Shown: one piece after another, positions 35,451 to 43,765 of the stretch
How the letters are laid out: each line of letters opens with the position of its first letter
Numbering within the stretch: the stretch's first letter is position 1
The notes under the pieces: generated by a model
What the model was told of the DNA's origin: nothing
What the model saw: the letters and a program-made list of their open reading frames with translations, nothing else
The model's database searches: none
Program-made: the position numbers and the translations under genes
Origin: Blastococcus sp. URHD0036
GTDB taxonomy: Bacteria; Actinomycetota; Actinomycetes; Mycobacteriales; Geodermatophilaceae
NCBI RefSeq assembly: GCF_000701365.1
Contig: NZ_KL370778.1
Span: 284,269 to 348,268, forward strand
Direction: 5' to 3'
Length of the DNA stretch: 64,000 bases

Positions 35451-36977
35451 TCAGCGGCCGTCGGGTACGGCACGGGGCCGCGCTGCGGCCCGGTAGGGCC
35501 GCGACGTGGAGAGCGTGAGGACGTCGGGGGCGTGGTCGAGGACGCCGCCCGCCGGGTCGTCGATGCCGGGCCAGCTGGTGCGGACGACGTCGGAGTCCGG
35601 CCGCCAGACCTCATGCACCACCAGGGCGACCAGCACGAGCACCGCCGCGTCGCGGCCGAGGACGGCGAGCCAGAACCACTCCTCGTCGATGCCGCGGTTG
35701 TCGGTGCCGAGATACCAGAGCATGGTGCCCACCCACACCAGCGCCTCGCTGGCCTGCCAGAGCAGCAGCGACCGCCACCGGGGGCGGGCGAGCACGGCCA
35801 GCGGGAGCAGCCACAGCGAGAACTGCGGGCTCCAGACCTTGTTGACGATCAGGAAGCCGGCGAGCAGCAGGAAGGCGACCTGCGCCACCCGCGGTCGTAC
35901 GGGCGCCGCCAGCGTCAGCCAGGCGACGCCCAGGCCGTAGAGGAGCAGCACCGCGGCGATGACGGCGTTGAGCACCGAGGGGGTCTGCCCCTCCGCCAGC
36001 GGGCCGTCGAAGGCCCGGCCGTCGGTGAGCGTGAGGACCAGGTTCCACAGCGTCTCGGGGTTGGCCGGCCGGCTCCGGCTGAACGTGAAGAACGTCGCCC
36101 AGTCGTCGAACGCGAGCACCGCGATCGGCAGGTTCACCACGAGCCACGCGACCACGGCCGCTGCCGCCGTCCGCGCCCAGACCCGCCAGAGGCCGGCGCG
36201 CAGGCACAGCAGGAGCAGCGCCCCCAGCACGAGCAGCGGGTAGAACTTCGCGGCCACGGCCAGTCCGAGCAGCACTCCGGCCAGCACCGGCCGCTGCCGC
36301 GCCCACGCCCACATGCCCAGGCCGGTGAACGCGACCGCGAGCAGGTCCCAGTTGGTGAAGGCGTGCACCAGCAGCAGCGGCGACAGCGCGAACAGCGCCG
36401 TGTCCCAGGGCCGCCGGCCGGACAGGGCCAGCACCGTGCGCGTCGCGACCAGGGCGAGCAGCGCCAGCAGGAGACAGGTGACGACGTAGTAGACCTGCAC
36501 CTCCGGCACGGTGGGCAGCAGGCCCGACGGCCCGGAGATGCCGCTGTAGGCGCGGGCGAGGGCGGCGGCCAGGGCCATGAACCCACCGGTCAGCACCGGG
36601 TACTCGACGGCGGAGTCCAGGTAGGGGACGGCGCCCTCGTCGAGCCGGTGCACGCCGAACAGCGGGATCGCGTCGTTGTAGCAGAAGTGCGTGTACTGGA
36701 CGTGCCCGCTCCAGTCCCCGGACGAGCAGGGGACCTGCTTCACCCAGGCCACGGCGAGCACCACCGACGTGAAGAAGAGGCAGACCCGCAGCGGGGTCCA
36801 GAACACCGCCCGGCCGGTGACCGCGTGCCGGCCCCACGGCCCTCCGACGGCCTCGCTGGCCTGGCGGACCACCGGGTCGGTCCACGTCGGCACCACGCGG
36901 TCGGGCTCCCCGAACGGCACGGACCCCCCGGCAGCGGAGCTGTCCGAGGGGTCCGTGGTGTGCTGCGGAGCGGTCAC
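35451..36977 (-). CDS. GT87-like polytopic glycosyltransferase (Rv0051-like)
   Basis: 508 residues with roughly ten to twelve membrane segments starting near residue 60. The DUF2029/GT87 pattern is seen in HFCYNDAIPLF, VEYPVLTGGFMAL and the AKFYPLL motif. The family uses polyprenyl-phosphate mannose or arabinose in mycobacterial lipoglycan synthesis; substrate here is inferred. The M. tuberculosis counterpart Rv0051 also follows ponA1, and here the GTG starts 20 bases after the ponA stop, so the two are likely cotranscribed and act on the envelope together. It converges with nfo. Confidence 0.85.
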   Translation of the reverse strand: MTAPQHTTDPSDSSAAGGSVPFGEPDRVVPTWTDPVVRQASEAVGGPWGRHAVTGRAVFWTPLRVCLFFTSVVLAVAWVKQVPCSSGDWSGHVQYTHFCYNDAIPLFGVHRLDEGAVPYLDSAVEYPVLTGGFMALAAALARAYSGISGPSGLLPTVPEVQVYYVVTCLLLALLALVATRTVLALSGRRPWDTALFALSPLLLVHAFTNWDLLAVAFTGLGMWAWARQRPVLAGVLLGLAVAAKFYPLLVLGALLLLCLRAGLWRVWARTAAAAVVAWLVVNLPIAVLAFDDWATFFTFSRSRPANPETLWNLVLTLTDGRAFDGPLAEGQTPSVLNAVIAAVLLLYGLGVAWLTLAAPVRPRVAQVAFLLLAGFLIVNKVWSPQFSLWLLPLAVLARPRWRSLLLWQASEALVWVGTMLWYLGTDNRGIDEEWFWLAVLGRDAAVLVLVALVVHEVWRPDSDVVRTSWPGIDDPAGGVLDHAPDVLTLSTSRPYRAAARPRAVPDGR

Positions 36978-36997
36978 GCCGTCAGTCTGCCGCGTGG

Positions 36998-39430
36998 TCA
37001 GCCGCCGCCGGCCGCCGCCGGTTGGCCGCCGGCGGCACCACCGCCCGGTCCACCACCGCCACCGCCCCCACCGGCGCCGCCGCCTCCCGGTAGGACAGGT
37101 CCGGGCAGCGTCGTGCCGGCCGGCGGGGTCACCGGCGGGGTCGTGGTCGGCGGGGTCGTGGCGGGCGGGGTGCTCGTCACCGGCACCTCGGACGTCGGCG
37201 CCGGCGCCGGCGCCTCGGACGTGACCGGGGGCGCCGACGTGGTGGCCGGCGCCTCGCTGGTCGGCGGGGTCGACTGCGTGGCCGGCGGGCCGTTGCGGTC
37301 GGCGTCGATCAGCGGTTCCTCGGGCAGCGGCTCCTCCGGCGTACCGGCGAGCACGGCGTCCATGTACTGCTGCCAGATCGCCCCGGGCAGCCCGGAGCCG
37401 TAGACGATCGCGCCCGAGGCGTTCCGGATGGGATCCCGGACCTCGGTGCCCATCCACACCGCGGTCGACAGCGACGGCGTGTACCCGACCATCCAGGCGT
37501 CGGAGTTGTCCTCGGCGTTCAGCCCCTGGGTGCCGGTCTTGCTGGCGACCGGCCGGTCGTCGTCGAGCGGGCGGCGCGAGTAGTCGGCCACGCCCTCGAG
37601 CGCGTAGGTGGTGTCGCTGGCGACGTCGGCCGGGATGACCTGCTCGCCGGCGTCCCCGCCGTACTCGAGCAGCACCGCCCCGGTGCTGTCGGTGACCCGG
37701 GAGACGAAGTACGGCGTCCGCTCCACGCCGCCCGCGGCCAGGGTGGCGAAACCGTGCGCCTGGTCGATCGGGCGCATCTCGTACTCGCCGATACCGATGG
37801 AGGCGCCGGTGCCGCCGTCGGCGTTGGCCAGCGTCTTCGCGCCGTCGTCCCAGGCCTCCGGCATGCCGGCGGCCGCCAGCGCCGTCGTCCGCACGTTGTC
37901 CGGGCCGACCTCGAGGGCCAGCCCGTAGTACGTCGTGTTCAGCGACCGGGTCATCGCCTCGACGAGCGTGCAGTTGCCGCAGGAGGCGCCGCCGGAGTTG
38001 CGCACCGGGGCGTCGCGGTCGGAGAAGGTCTGCGGCGAGGAGCCGTCGCGCCGGGACTCGACACCGATGCCCTGCTGCAGGGCGGTGGCGAGCACGTAGG
38101 GCTTCATCGACGAACCGGGCTGCCGCAACGCCTGCGCGTAGTCGAACTCGTTGCCGTTGGGGCCGCCGTAGTAGGCCCGCACGGCGCCCGTGCGCGGGTC
38201 GATCGACACCAGCGCCTCGCGCAGGTTCTCCGGCTGGACGGGGTCGGTCATGACGTCGTTGACCGCGGCCAGAGCGGCGTCCTGCGCGGGCTTGTCGATC
38301 GTCGTGGTGATCCGCAGGCCGCCGGCCTGGATCTGCTGGTCGGTGTAGCCCTTGGCCCGCAGCTCGTCGAGCGCCTGGCGGACGATCAGGCCCTCCGGGC
38401 CGGCCGGGATGCCGAGGTTGGACCCGGCGCGCGGCAGGACCGGCGGGTACACGGCGGCGGCGCGCTGGTCGGCGGTGAGCCAGTCCTCCTCCTGCATCGC
38501 GTCGAGCACCCGCTCCCACCGGCTCGTCGCGCCCTCGGGGTTGACCTCCGGGTCGTTGCCGCTGGGGTTGCGGATGAGGACGGCGAGCACGGCGCCCTGC
38601 TCGGCGGTCAGGTTCGCGGCCGGGACGCCGAAGAACGTGTTCGCCGCGGCCTCGATGCCGTACGCGCCGCGGCCGAAGTAGATGGTGTTGAGGTAGTTCT
38701 CGAAGATCTCGTCCTTCGAGTACTCGTTGTCCAGCTTGATGGCCAGGAAGAGCTCCTGGAACTTGCGGCTGAACGTCTGCTCCGAGGTCAGGAACGCGTT
38801 CTTGACGTACTGCTGGGTGATCGTCGACCCGCCCTGCGTCGACCCGCCGCTGACGTTGTTCCACGCGGCGCGGACGATGCCGGTCAGGGAGATGCCCGGG
38901 TCGGAGTAGAAGTCCCGGTTCTCCGCGGCGAGGATCGCGTTGCGCGCCGGCTCCGACACCTGGTCGAGCGTCACGTTGGTGCGGTTCTCGTCGCCCAGGC
39001 GACCCATCTCGGTGGTGCCGTCGGAGTAGTACACGACCGTCGTCTGCGCGTTCTGCACGCTGTTCGGGTCGGGCACCTCCGTCGTCGCGTAGACGACGCC
39101 CACGAAGACGGCGAGCAGCACGAACATGCCGGCGACGACGCCGGCGAGGATCTTCAGCCGGCGACGACGACGCTGCTTCTTCGTGCGGGCCGGCTTGCCC
39201 TTGCGTCCGCCGTTCCCCCCGCGCCCGCCGGCACCGCCGCCCCGACCGCCGGAACCCGGCGGGCGGCCACCGCCGCCCGATCCCGGCGGGCGGTTGCCGC
39301 CCGACCCCGACCCGCCGGCGCGCGCTGCGGTCGTCCGGGCCCGGCCGGCGCCGCCGGAGCGGGCGGGCGGGGGACGGCGGACCGGGCCGGCGCCCGAGCC
39401 GACCGGCGACGTCTCGTCGTGGGAGGGCAC
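36998..39430 (-). CDS. ponA: bifunctional penicillin-binding protein PonA (class A PBP)
   Basis: 810 residues. A Gly/Arg-rich cytoplasmic tail (1-90), one membrane segment (about 93-115), the GT51 transglycosylase domain (AENRDFYSDPG and GGSTITQQYVKN) and the transpeptidase domain with SSMK, SLNT and KTGT active-site motifs. A long Pro/Thr/Ser then Gly-rich C-terminal tail (about 690-810) follows. It polymerises and cross-links peptidoglycan. The N-terminal tail matches the phosphorylated region of mycobacterial PonA1. The start is GTG 39430 with GGAAGGGG upstream. The downstream GT87 gene and the upstream Rv0049-like gene preserve the known order. Confidence 0.95.
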   Translation of the reverse strand: MPSHDETSPVGSGAGPVRRPPPARSGGAGRARTTAARAGGSGSGGNRPPGSGGGGRPPGSGGRGGGAGGRGGNGGRKGKPARTKKQRRRRRLKILAGVVAGMFVLLAVFVGVVYATTEVPDPNSVQNAQTTVVYYSDGTTEMGRLGDENRTNVTLDQVSEPARNAILAAENRDFYSDPGISLTGIVRAAWNNVSGGSTQGGSTITQQYVKNAFLTSEQTFSRKFQELFLAIKLDNEYSKDEIFENYLNTIYFGRGAYGIEAAANTFFGVPAANLTAEQGAVLAVLIRNPSGNDPEVNPEGATSRWERVLDAMQEEDWLTADQRAAAVYPPVLPRAGSNLGIPAGPEGLIVRQALDELRAKGYTDQQIQAGGLRITTTIDKPAQDAALAAVNDVMTDPVQPENLREALVSIDPRTGAVRAYYGGPNGNEFDYAQALRQPGSSMKPYVLATALQQGIGVESRRDGSSPQTFSDRDAPVRNSGGASCGNCTLVEAMTRSLNTTYYGLALEVGPDNVRTTALAAAGMPEAWDDGAKTLANADGGTGASIGIGEYEMRPIDQAHGFATLAAGGVERTPYFVSRVTDSTGAVLLEYGGDAGEQVIPADVASDTTYALEGVADYSRRPLDDDRPVASKTGTQGLNAEDNSDAWMVGYTPSLSTAVWMGTEVRDPIRNASGAIVYGSGLPGAIWQQYMDAVLAGTPEEPLPEEPLIDADRNGPPATQSTPPTSEAPATTSAPPVTSEAPAPAPTSEVPVTSTPPATTPPTTTPPVTPPAGTTLPGPVLPGGGGAGGGGGGGGPGGGAAGGQPAAAGGG

Positions 39431-39600
39431 GAGCGAGCCCCTTCCTGACAGGTGAGTGGGACGGGACGGTTACGTCCCGGTGTCCAGGGTGGCGTGTGCA
39501 GCTGTGAGTTCGGTGGAGACCCGCCCGTCCTGCGACGAGCGTCACCCCCGGTCGCGCCGGGACCGACGACGCGAGCGGCGGGGAGATTCTGCCCGCAGGA

Positions 39601-40014
39601 CTACTCCGCCGCCGTCCGGCGGCGGGTCCGTCGCGGCTGCCGGCCCGGTTCGGGTTCGTTACCCAGGACGTACGAGCAGTCCAGGTGGTTCCAGCCGCAG
39701 GCGCGGCACACCTCGACCTCGTAGACGGAGAACTCCTCCTGCATGGCGTCCATCCGCGCCAGTTCGGCGTGCGTCTTCGCCTGCCCCGACACGTGCCCGA
39801 GGGCGTCGCCGTAGACGTAGCTCACCGTCGTCAGCCGCGAACTCCGGCACACCGGGCACGGGTCCTCGGTCCGGTCACCGTGGTACCGGGCCGCACGGGT
39901 CAGGTACGGGGTGGCGTCGCACACCTCGTACAGGCTCGTCCGCCCGGCGTGCACGCCGGCCAGGACGGCTCGCCGCTGCAGCGAGTAGTCCACGACAGAT
40001 CGTCGTCCGGGCAC
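39601..40014 (-). CDS. DUF5318 (Rv0049-like) zinc-ribbon protein
   Basis: 137 residues. A CPVC pair near residue 52 and CRACGW near 106 look like two halves of a zinc ribbon; the sequence in between (SYVYGDALGHVSGQAKTHAEL) and the end (HLDCSYVLG) match the DUF5318 family found upstream of ponA in actinobacteria. The C-terminus is Arg-rich. Function is unknown; gene position suggests a link with ponA. The GTG at 40014 is my choice; the downstream GTG in SVVDYSLQ is an alternative. It is divergent from padR, and the PadR palindrome lies between them. Confidence 0.8.
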   Translation of the reverse strand: MPGRRSVVDYSLQRRAVLAGVHAGRTSLYEVCDATPYLTRAARYHGDRTEDPCPVCRSSRLTTVSYVYGDALGHVSGQAKTHAELARMDAMQEEFSVYEVEVCRACGWNHLDCSYVLGNEPEPGRQPRRTRRRTAAE

Positions 40015-40132
40015 CGCGCCAGGGTACGCACCGAGCGGCCCCCGGGGGCGGCTCCGCGGGTGGCTCCAGGAGAGCGCTCCGGGGCCGGTCCGCCACTCCC
40101 GGGTGACCCGGAGGTCGCCTGTCGTCCACCTG

Positions 40133-40157
40133 TCGATGTATCGTCGCGATACATCGA
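40133..40157. promoter_or_regulatory. 25-bp perfect palindrome, predicted PadR operator
   Basis: Arms TCGATGTATCG (40133-40143) and CGATACATCGA (40147-40157) with spacer TCG. It contains the ATGT...ACAT spacing typical of PadR sites and lies 25 bp before the padR start, in the region shared with the divergent DUF5318 gene. Confidence 0.82.
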
Positions 40158-40182
40158 CCGGCAGAGGGGCTGGGGGGGCGGA

Positions 40183-40791
40183 GTGCTCGAGTTCGCCATC
40201 CTGGGCTTGCTGCAACAGTCGCCGATGCACGGGTACGAGCTGCGCAAGCAGCTCGCCTCGGTGCTCGGCGGCCTGCGCAGCATCTCCTACGGCTCGCTGT
40301 ATCCCGCGTTGAAGCGACTCCACGCGGCCGGGCTCGTCGCCATCGCCGAACCCGGTCCGGGAGAGCTGCTGCCGGCGGACGCACCGCCGCTCACCGGCCG
40401 CCGCGGGAAGGTGGTCTACACGATCACCGCGGAGGGCAAGGAGCGTTTCCAGGAACTGGTCAGCCAGGCCGGCCCGGAGGCGTACGACGACGGAGGCCAC
40501 TTCGGCGTCCACCTCGCCTTCTTCCGGCACACCGCCGCGGACGTGCGGCTGCGGATCCTCGAGGGCCGCAGGCGCACCGTCGAGCGGCAGCGCGAGGGTC
40601 TGCGGACCTCACTGGCGCGGACGCGCGAGCGGGTCGACCGCTACACGCTCGAGCTGCAGCGTCACGGGCTCGAGTCGGTGGACCGGGAGGTCCGCTGGCT
40701 GTCGGAGCTGATCGACAGGGAGCTCACCGACAGCGCCCCCACAGACAGAGAACGCCGGGACGCCGCCGCCGGAGACGACGGCACGCGCTGA
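40183..40791 (+). CDS. PadR-family transcriptional regulator
   Basis: 202 residues. The PadR winged helix is at the N-terminus ([21 protein letters not shown], then [17 protein letters not shown] and [21 protein letters not shown]), and a helical C-terminal dimerisation domain follows (about 115-185). In M. tuberculosis the counterpart Rv0047c also precedes ino1. The perfect palindrome at 40133-40157 predicts autoregulation and control of the DUF5318 side. Start is GTG 40183. The ino1 gene begins 71 bp downstream, after a small hairpin. Confidence 0.9.
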   Translation: MLEFAILGLLQQSPMHGYELRKQLASVLGGLRSISYGSLYPALKRLHAAGLVAIAEPGPGELLPADAPPLTGRRGKVVYTITAEGKERFQELVSQAGPEAYDDGGHFGVHLAFFRHTAADVRLRILEGRRRTVERQREGLRTSLARTRERVDRYTLELQRHGLESVDREVRWLSELIDRELTDSAPTDRERRDAAAGDDGTR

Positions 40792-40800
40792 CCGGCACTC

Positions 40801-40821
40801 GGGGGTGGCCCCGCCACCCCC
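40801..40821 (+). terminator. hairpin between padR and ino1
   Basis: GGGGGTGGC (40801-40809), CCC loop, GCCACCCCC (40813-40821). It could partly uncouple ino1 from padR. Confidence 0.5.
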
Positions 40822-40862
40822 ACCACACGACGGACCTGAGGGTCCACGGAGAGAGGAAGCCC

Positions 40863-41942
40863 ATGGGAGCCGTCAAGGTCGCCATCGTCGGCGTCGGCAA
40901 CTGCGCCGCGTCGCTCGTGCAGGGTGTGCACTACTACCGGGACGCCGACGAGACCGTGTCGGTCCCCGGGCTGATGCACGTCCGTTTCGGCGAGTACCAC
41001 GTCTCGGACGTGGAGTTCGTCGCCGCGTTCGACGTGGACGCCAAGAAGGTCGGGCGTGACCTCTCCGAGGCGATCGTCGCCAGCGAGAACAACACCATCA
41101 AGATCACCGACGTGCCGCCGCTGGGCGTCCCGGTGCAGCGCGGCACCACCCTCGACGGTCTCGGCAAGTACTACCGGGAGACGATCGAGGAGTCCGACGA
41201 GCAGCCGGTCGACGTGGTCGCCGCGCTCCGCGAGTCCGGTGCCGACGTCCTGGTCTGCTACCTCCCCGTGGGGTCGCAGCAGGCGGCGGAGTTCTACGCG
41301 CAGGCCGCGATCGACGCCGGTGTGGCGTTCGTCAACGCGCTCCCGGTGTTCATCGCCGGCACCAAGGAGTGGGCCGACAAGTTCACCGCCGCGGGCGTCC
41401 CGATCGTCGGTGACGACATCAAGAGCCAGGTCGGCGCGACCATCACCCACCGGGTGCTGGCCAAGCTGTTCGAGGACCGCGGTGTCCAGCTCGACCGCAC
41501 CATGCAGCTGAACGTCGGCGGCAACATGGACTTCAAGAACATGCTCGAGCGCGAGCGCCTGGAGTCCAAGAAGATCTCGAAGACCCAGGCCGTCACCAGC
41601 CAGGTCGACCGGGACATGGGCAAGGACAACGTCCACATCGGCCCGTCGGACCACGTGCCGTGGCTCTCGGACCGCAAGTGGGCCTACGTCCGCCTCGAGG
41701 GCCGCGCGTTCGGCGACGTCCCGCTGAGCCTCGAGTACAAGCTCGAGGTCTGGGACTCCCCGAACTCGGCCGGCATCATCATCGACGCCGTCCGTGCCGC
41801 GAAGATCGCCAAGGACCGCGGCATCGGCGGCCCGATCCTGTCGGCGTCCTCGTACTTCATGAAGTCGCCGCCGGTGCAGTACGACGACAGCCAGGCGCGT
41901 GACGCCGTCGAGGCGTTCATCCGCGGCGACATCGAGCGCTGA
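40863..41942 (+). CDS. ino1: inositol-3-phosphate synthase
   Basis: 359 residues, the short prokaryotic form. The NAD-binding stretch [16 protein letters not shown] is at the N-terminus; the family core includes [27 protein letters not shown] and [12 protein letters not shown] with the catalytic lysines. It turns glucose-6-phosphate into inositol-3-phosphate for mycothiol, phosphatidylinositol and lipoglycans. GAGAGGAAG precedes the ATG. It follows padR, as in mycobacteria and Streptomyces, and two strong hairpins follow it. Confidence 0.97.
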   Translation: MGAVKVAIVGVGNCAASLVQGVHYYRDADETVSVPGLMHVRFGEYHVSDVEFVAAFDVDAKKVGRDLSEAIVASENNTIKITDVPPLGVPVQRGTTLDGLGKYYRETIEESDEQPVDVVAALRESGADVLVCYLPVGSQQAAEFYAQAAIDAGVAFVNALPVFIAGTKEWADKFTAAGVPIVGDDIKSQVGATITHRVLAKLFEDRGVQLDRTMQLNVGGNMDFKNMLERERLESKKISKTQAVTSQVDRDMGKDNVHIGPSDHVPWLSDRKWAYVRLEGRAFGDVPLSLEYKLEVWDSPNSAGIIIDAVRAAKIAKDRGIGGPILSASSYFMKSPPVQYDDSQARDAVEAFIRGDIER

Positions 41943-41949
41943 GGAAGGA

Positions 41950-42003
41950 CCCTGCTTCAGGGGCCCACCGCGCGCACGCTCGCGGCGGGCCCCTGAAGCA
42001 GGG
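41950..42003 (+). terminator. ino1 terminator
   Basis: Perfect 17-bp arms 41950-41966 and 41987-42003 (CCCTGCTTCAGGGGCCC and complement) with extra pairing inside the loop, eight bases after the stop. Confidence 0.85.
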
Positions 42004-42020
42004 CCGTCCCAGCACGTGAC

Positions 42021-42056
42021 CAGGGCCCGTCCTCCGTTTCGGGGGGACGGGCCCTG
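42021..42056. terminator. second hairpin downstream of ino1
   Basis: 12-bp arms 42021-42032 and 42045-42056 (CAGGGCCCGTCC and complement), in tandem with the first. Confidence 0.65.
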
Positions 42057-42098
42057 TCGCGTCTGCGCGTGGCGCCCCTCGGCCGGGACCGTGCTGCC

Positions 42099-42110
42099 TA
42101 CGCTGACCGC
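42099..42110 (+). promoter_or_regulatory. -10 hexamer of a predicted leaderless promoter (lipoprotein)
   Basis: TACGCT at 42099-42104, six bases, then ATG 42111. Confidence 0.55.
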
Positions 42111-42884
42111 ATGCCGCCGCGCCGCCGTCCCCCGCTGGCCGCGGGCGTGCTGCTGGCCGTGTTCCCCGTGCTCGCCGGCTGTTCGGACGACGGGGCGCAG
42201 CGGAGCCCCGGGGACGCGGTCACCGCCGAGGAGGCCGAGGTCCTCGCCGGCCTGCTGGCCCGCAACGGCGACGAGGGTGGCGCGGACTTCGTCGTGACCG
42301 CGCCGTTCGGCGACGACGCGCTGCTCACGCTGACCGGCGAGGTGGACTACGCCGACGCCGTCGGGCGGGCCCAGGCGGTGATCACCCGTGGCGACGGGTC
42401 ACCCGACGTCCGCACGGTCTTCTTCACCGCCGACGAGCTGTGGTTCGGCGACGTGCCGGGGCTGGGCGAGGCGCTGACCGCCGCCGGTCTGCCGCCGGCC
42501 GGCTACGTCCGGCGCCCGGTCGCCGCCGTCGAGGGCGGCGCGAGCCCGCCGCTGACCGACGTCCTCGTCGCGCTGGTGCTGAACCTCTCCGCGGAGGACG
42601 AGGACGACCCGGGCGCCTTCCGCACGGGGGACTACACGTGGGAGGGGCAGCGGTCCATCGACGGCAACCTGAGCACCGCCTTCGAGTCCCCGGCCGGCTG
42701 GACGGTGGCCGTGGACAGCTCCACGGACCTGCTGCTCCAGTACGTCACGGAGCTCCCGGGCCAGGAGTCGCCGGTGACCGTGTCGCTGACCGCCCACGGG
42801 CCGCGGGAGATCGCGCCGCCGATGGCGGAGGAGACGGTGGACGGCGCGGCGCACTCGGAGCTGCTGGCTGCCGTCGGCCTCTAG
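42111..42884 (+). CDS. lipoprotein, LppX/LprAFG-like fold possible
   Basis: 257 residues. A basic start, a hydrophobic stretch and the lipobox VLAGC (Cys near 24) mark a lipoprotein. The mature part alternates strand-like segments (FVVTAPFGDDALLTLTGEVDYA, TVFFTADELWFGD) and resembles actinobacterial LprG/LppX-type lipid-binding lipoproteins, though similarity is weak by eye. It probably sits on the outer face of the membrane. The ATG is six bases after a TACGCT hexamer with no ribosome-binding site. Confidence 0.78.
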   Translation: MPPRRRPPLAAGVLLAVFPVLAGCSDDGAQRSPGDAVTAEEAEVLAGLLARNGDEGGADFVVTAPFGDDALLTLTGEVDYADAVGRAQAVITRGDGSPDVRTVFFTADELWFGDVPGLGEALTAAGLPPAGYVRRPVAAVEGGASPPLTDVLVALVLNLSAEDEDDPGAFRTGDYTWEGQRSIDGNLSTAFESPAGWTVAVDSSTDLLLQYVTELPGQESPVTVSLTAHGPREIAPPMAEETVDGAAHSELLAAVGL

Positions 42885-42918
42885 GGCCGGGTCCGGACCC
42901 GTTCCGGGCCCGGACGTG

Positions 42919-42957
42919 CGGGAAGGGGCGGCCTCTTCCCCAGACCGCCCCTTCCCG
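42919..42957. terminator. bidirectional hairpin
   Basis: 13-bp arms 42919-42931 and 42945-42957 (CGGGAAGGGGCGG and complement) between the convergent lipoprotein and YqgE genes. Confidence 0.75.
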
Positions 42958-42995
42958 GGCTCATTCCTACCAGAAACTGCCCGCGAGCGCTGCCC

Positions 42996-43655
42996 TCAGT
43001 TGGCGGACGGATCGGCCGGCGCGGTCGACAGGACGGCCAGCCGTCCGGTCTGGCGGCCCATCACGCGCCGCCACAGCTCTGGACCTGCCAGCTCGCTCAG
43101 CACGTCGGTGGAGGCGCCCGGCACGCAGGCCCAGGCGCCCTCGGCGACCTCGCCGGCCAGCTGACCGGGCGACCAGCCGGCGTACCCGGCGAACACCCGG
43201 AGGCCGCTCACCTGGCCCTCGAGGACCGCGGGGTCCACGTCCAGGTCGACCAGGCAGACCTCCCCGGCGACCCGGCGCAGCCCCGACTCCTCGTCGAGCC
43301 GGCCGGGCGGGCTGGTGGCCAGGCAGAGCGCGGTGTCGGTCTCGCAGGGGCCGCCCACGTGGAACACGCCCGGGTCGACGGCGAGGTCGCACCAGCCGGG
43401 CAGCACGTCGCGGATCTCCACCTGGCTCGGCCGGCCGAGGACCACTCCGAGCGTGCCGGTCTCGTTGTGGTCCAGCACGTAGACCACGGTCCCAGCGAAG
43501 GTCGGGTCGGTCAGCGAGGGCAGCGCGACCAGCAGCGACCCGGGACGGACGTCCTCGATCGAGCCGGTCGAGAGCGCGGGCACGGCGTCGGGGCGGCGTC
43601 GCCAGGTGGCGGGCCGCGCCGGCGGTCCGAACTCGGGATCGGGCGTCGTGCTCAT
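42996..43655 (-). CDS. YqgE/AlgH family protein (UPF0301)
   Basis: 219 residues. The family hallmarks are present: RPGSLLVALPSLTDPTFAGTVVYVLDHNETGTLGVVLGRPS in outline, the VFHVGGPC stretch and FAGYAGWSPGQLAGEV. Function is unknown; some members affect alginate or stress responses. The counterpart Rv0038 lies near Rv0037c in M. tuberculosis, matching the divergent MFS gene here. Start is ATG 43655; the frame is open farther upstream. Confidence 0.92.
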   Translation of the reverse strand: MSTTPDPEFGPPARPATWRRRPDAVPALSTGSIEDVRPGSLLVALPSLTDPTFAGTVVYVLDHNETGTLGVVLGRPSQVEIRDVLPGWCDLAVDPGVFHVGGPCETDTALCLATSPPGRLDEESGLRRVAGEVCLVDLDVDPAVLEGQVSGLRVFAGYAGWSPGQLAGEVAEGAWACVPGASTDVLSELAGPELWRRVMGRQTGRLAVLSTAPADPSAN

Positions 43656-43753
43656 CTGCTCCAGTGTGCCCCACGGGAGACGACGGCGACCGGTCGAGGC
43701 GCGCGACCGTGGACGGGCGGCCCGGCGGTCACGGGCAGACAACGGGCCCGACC

Positions 43754-43765
43754 TAGGGTGATCGC
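43754..43765 (+). promoter_or_regulatory. -10 hexamer of a predicted leaderless promoter (MFS)
   Basis: TAGGGT at 43754-43759, six bases, then GTG 43766. Confidence 0.5.

Noticed and set aside
43350..43364. Another parS site (CCCACGTGGAAC)
   Set aside because: The left arm does not match; only half the palindrome is present.
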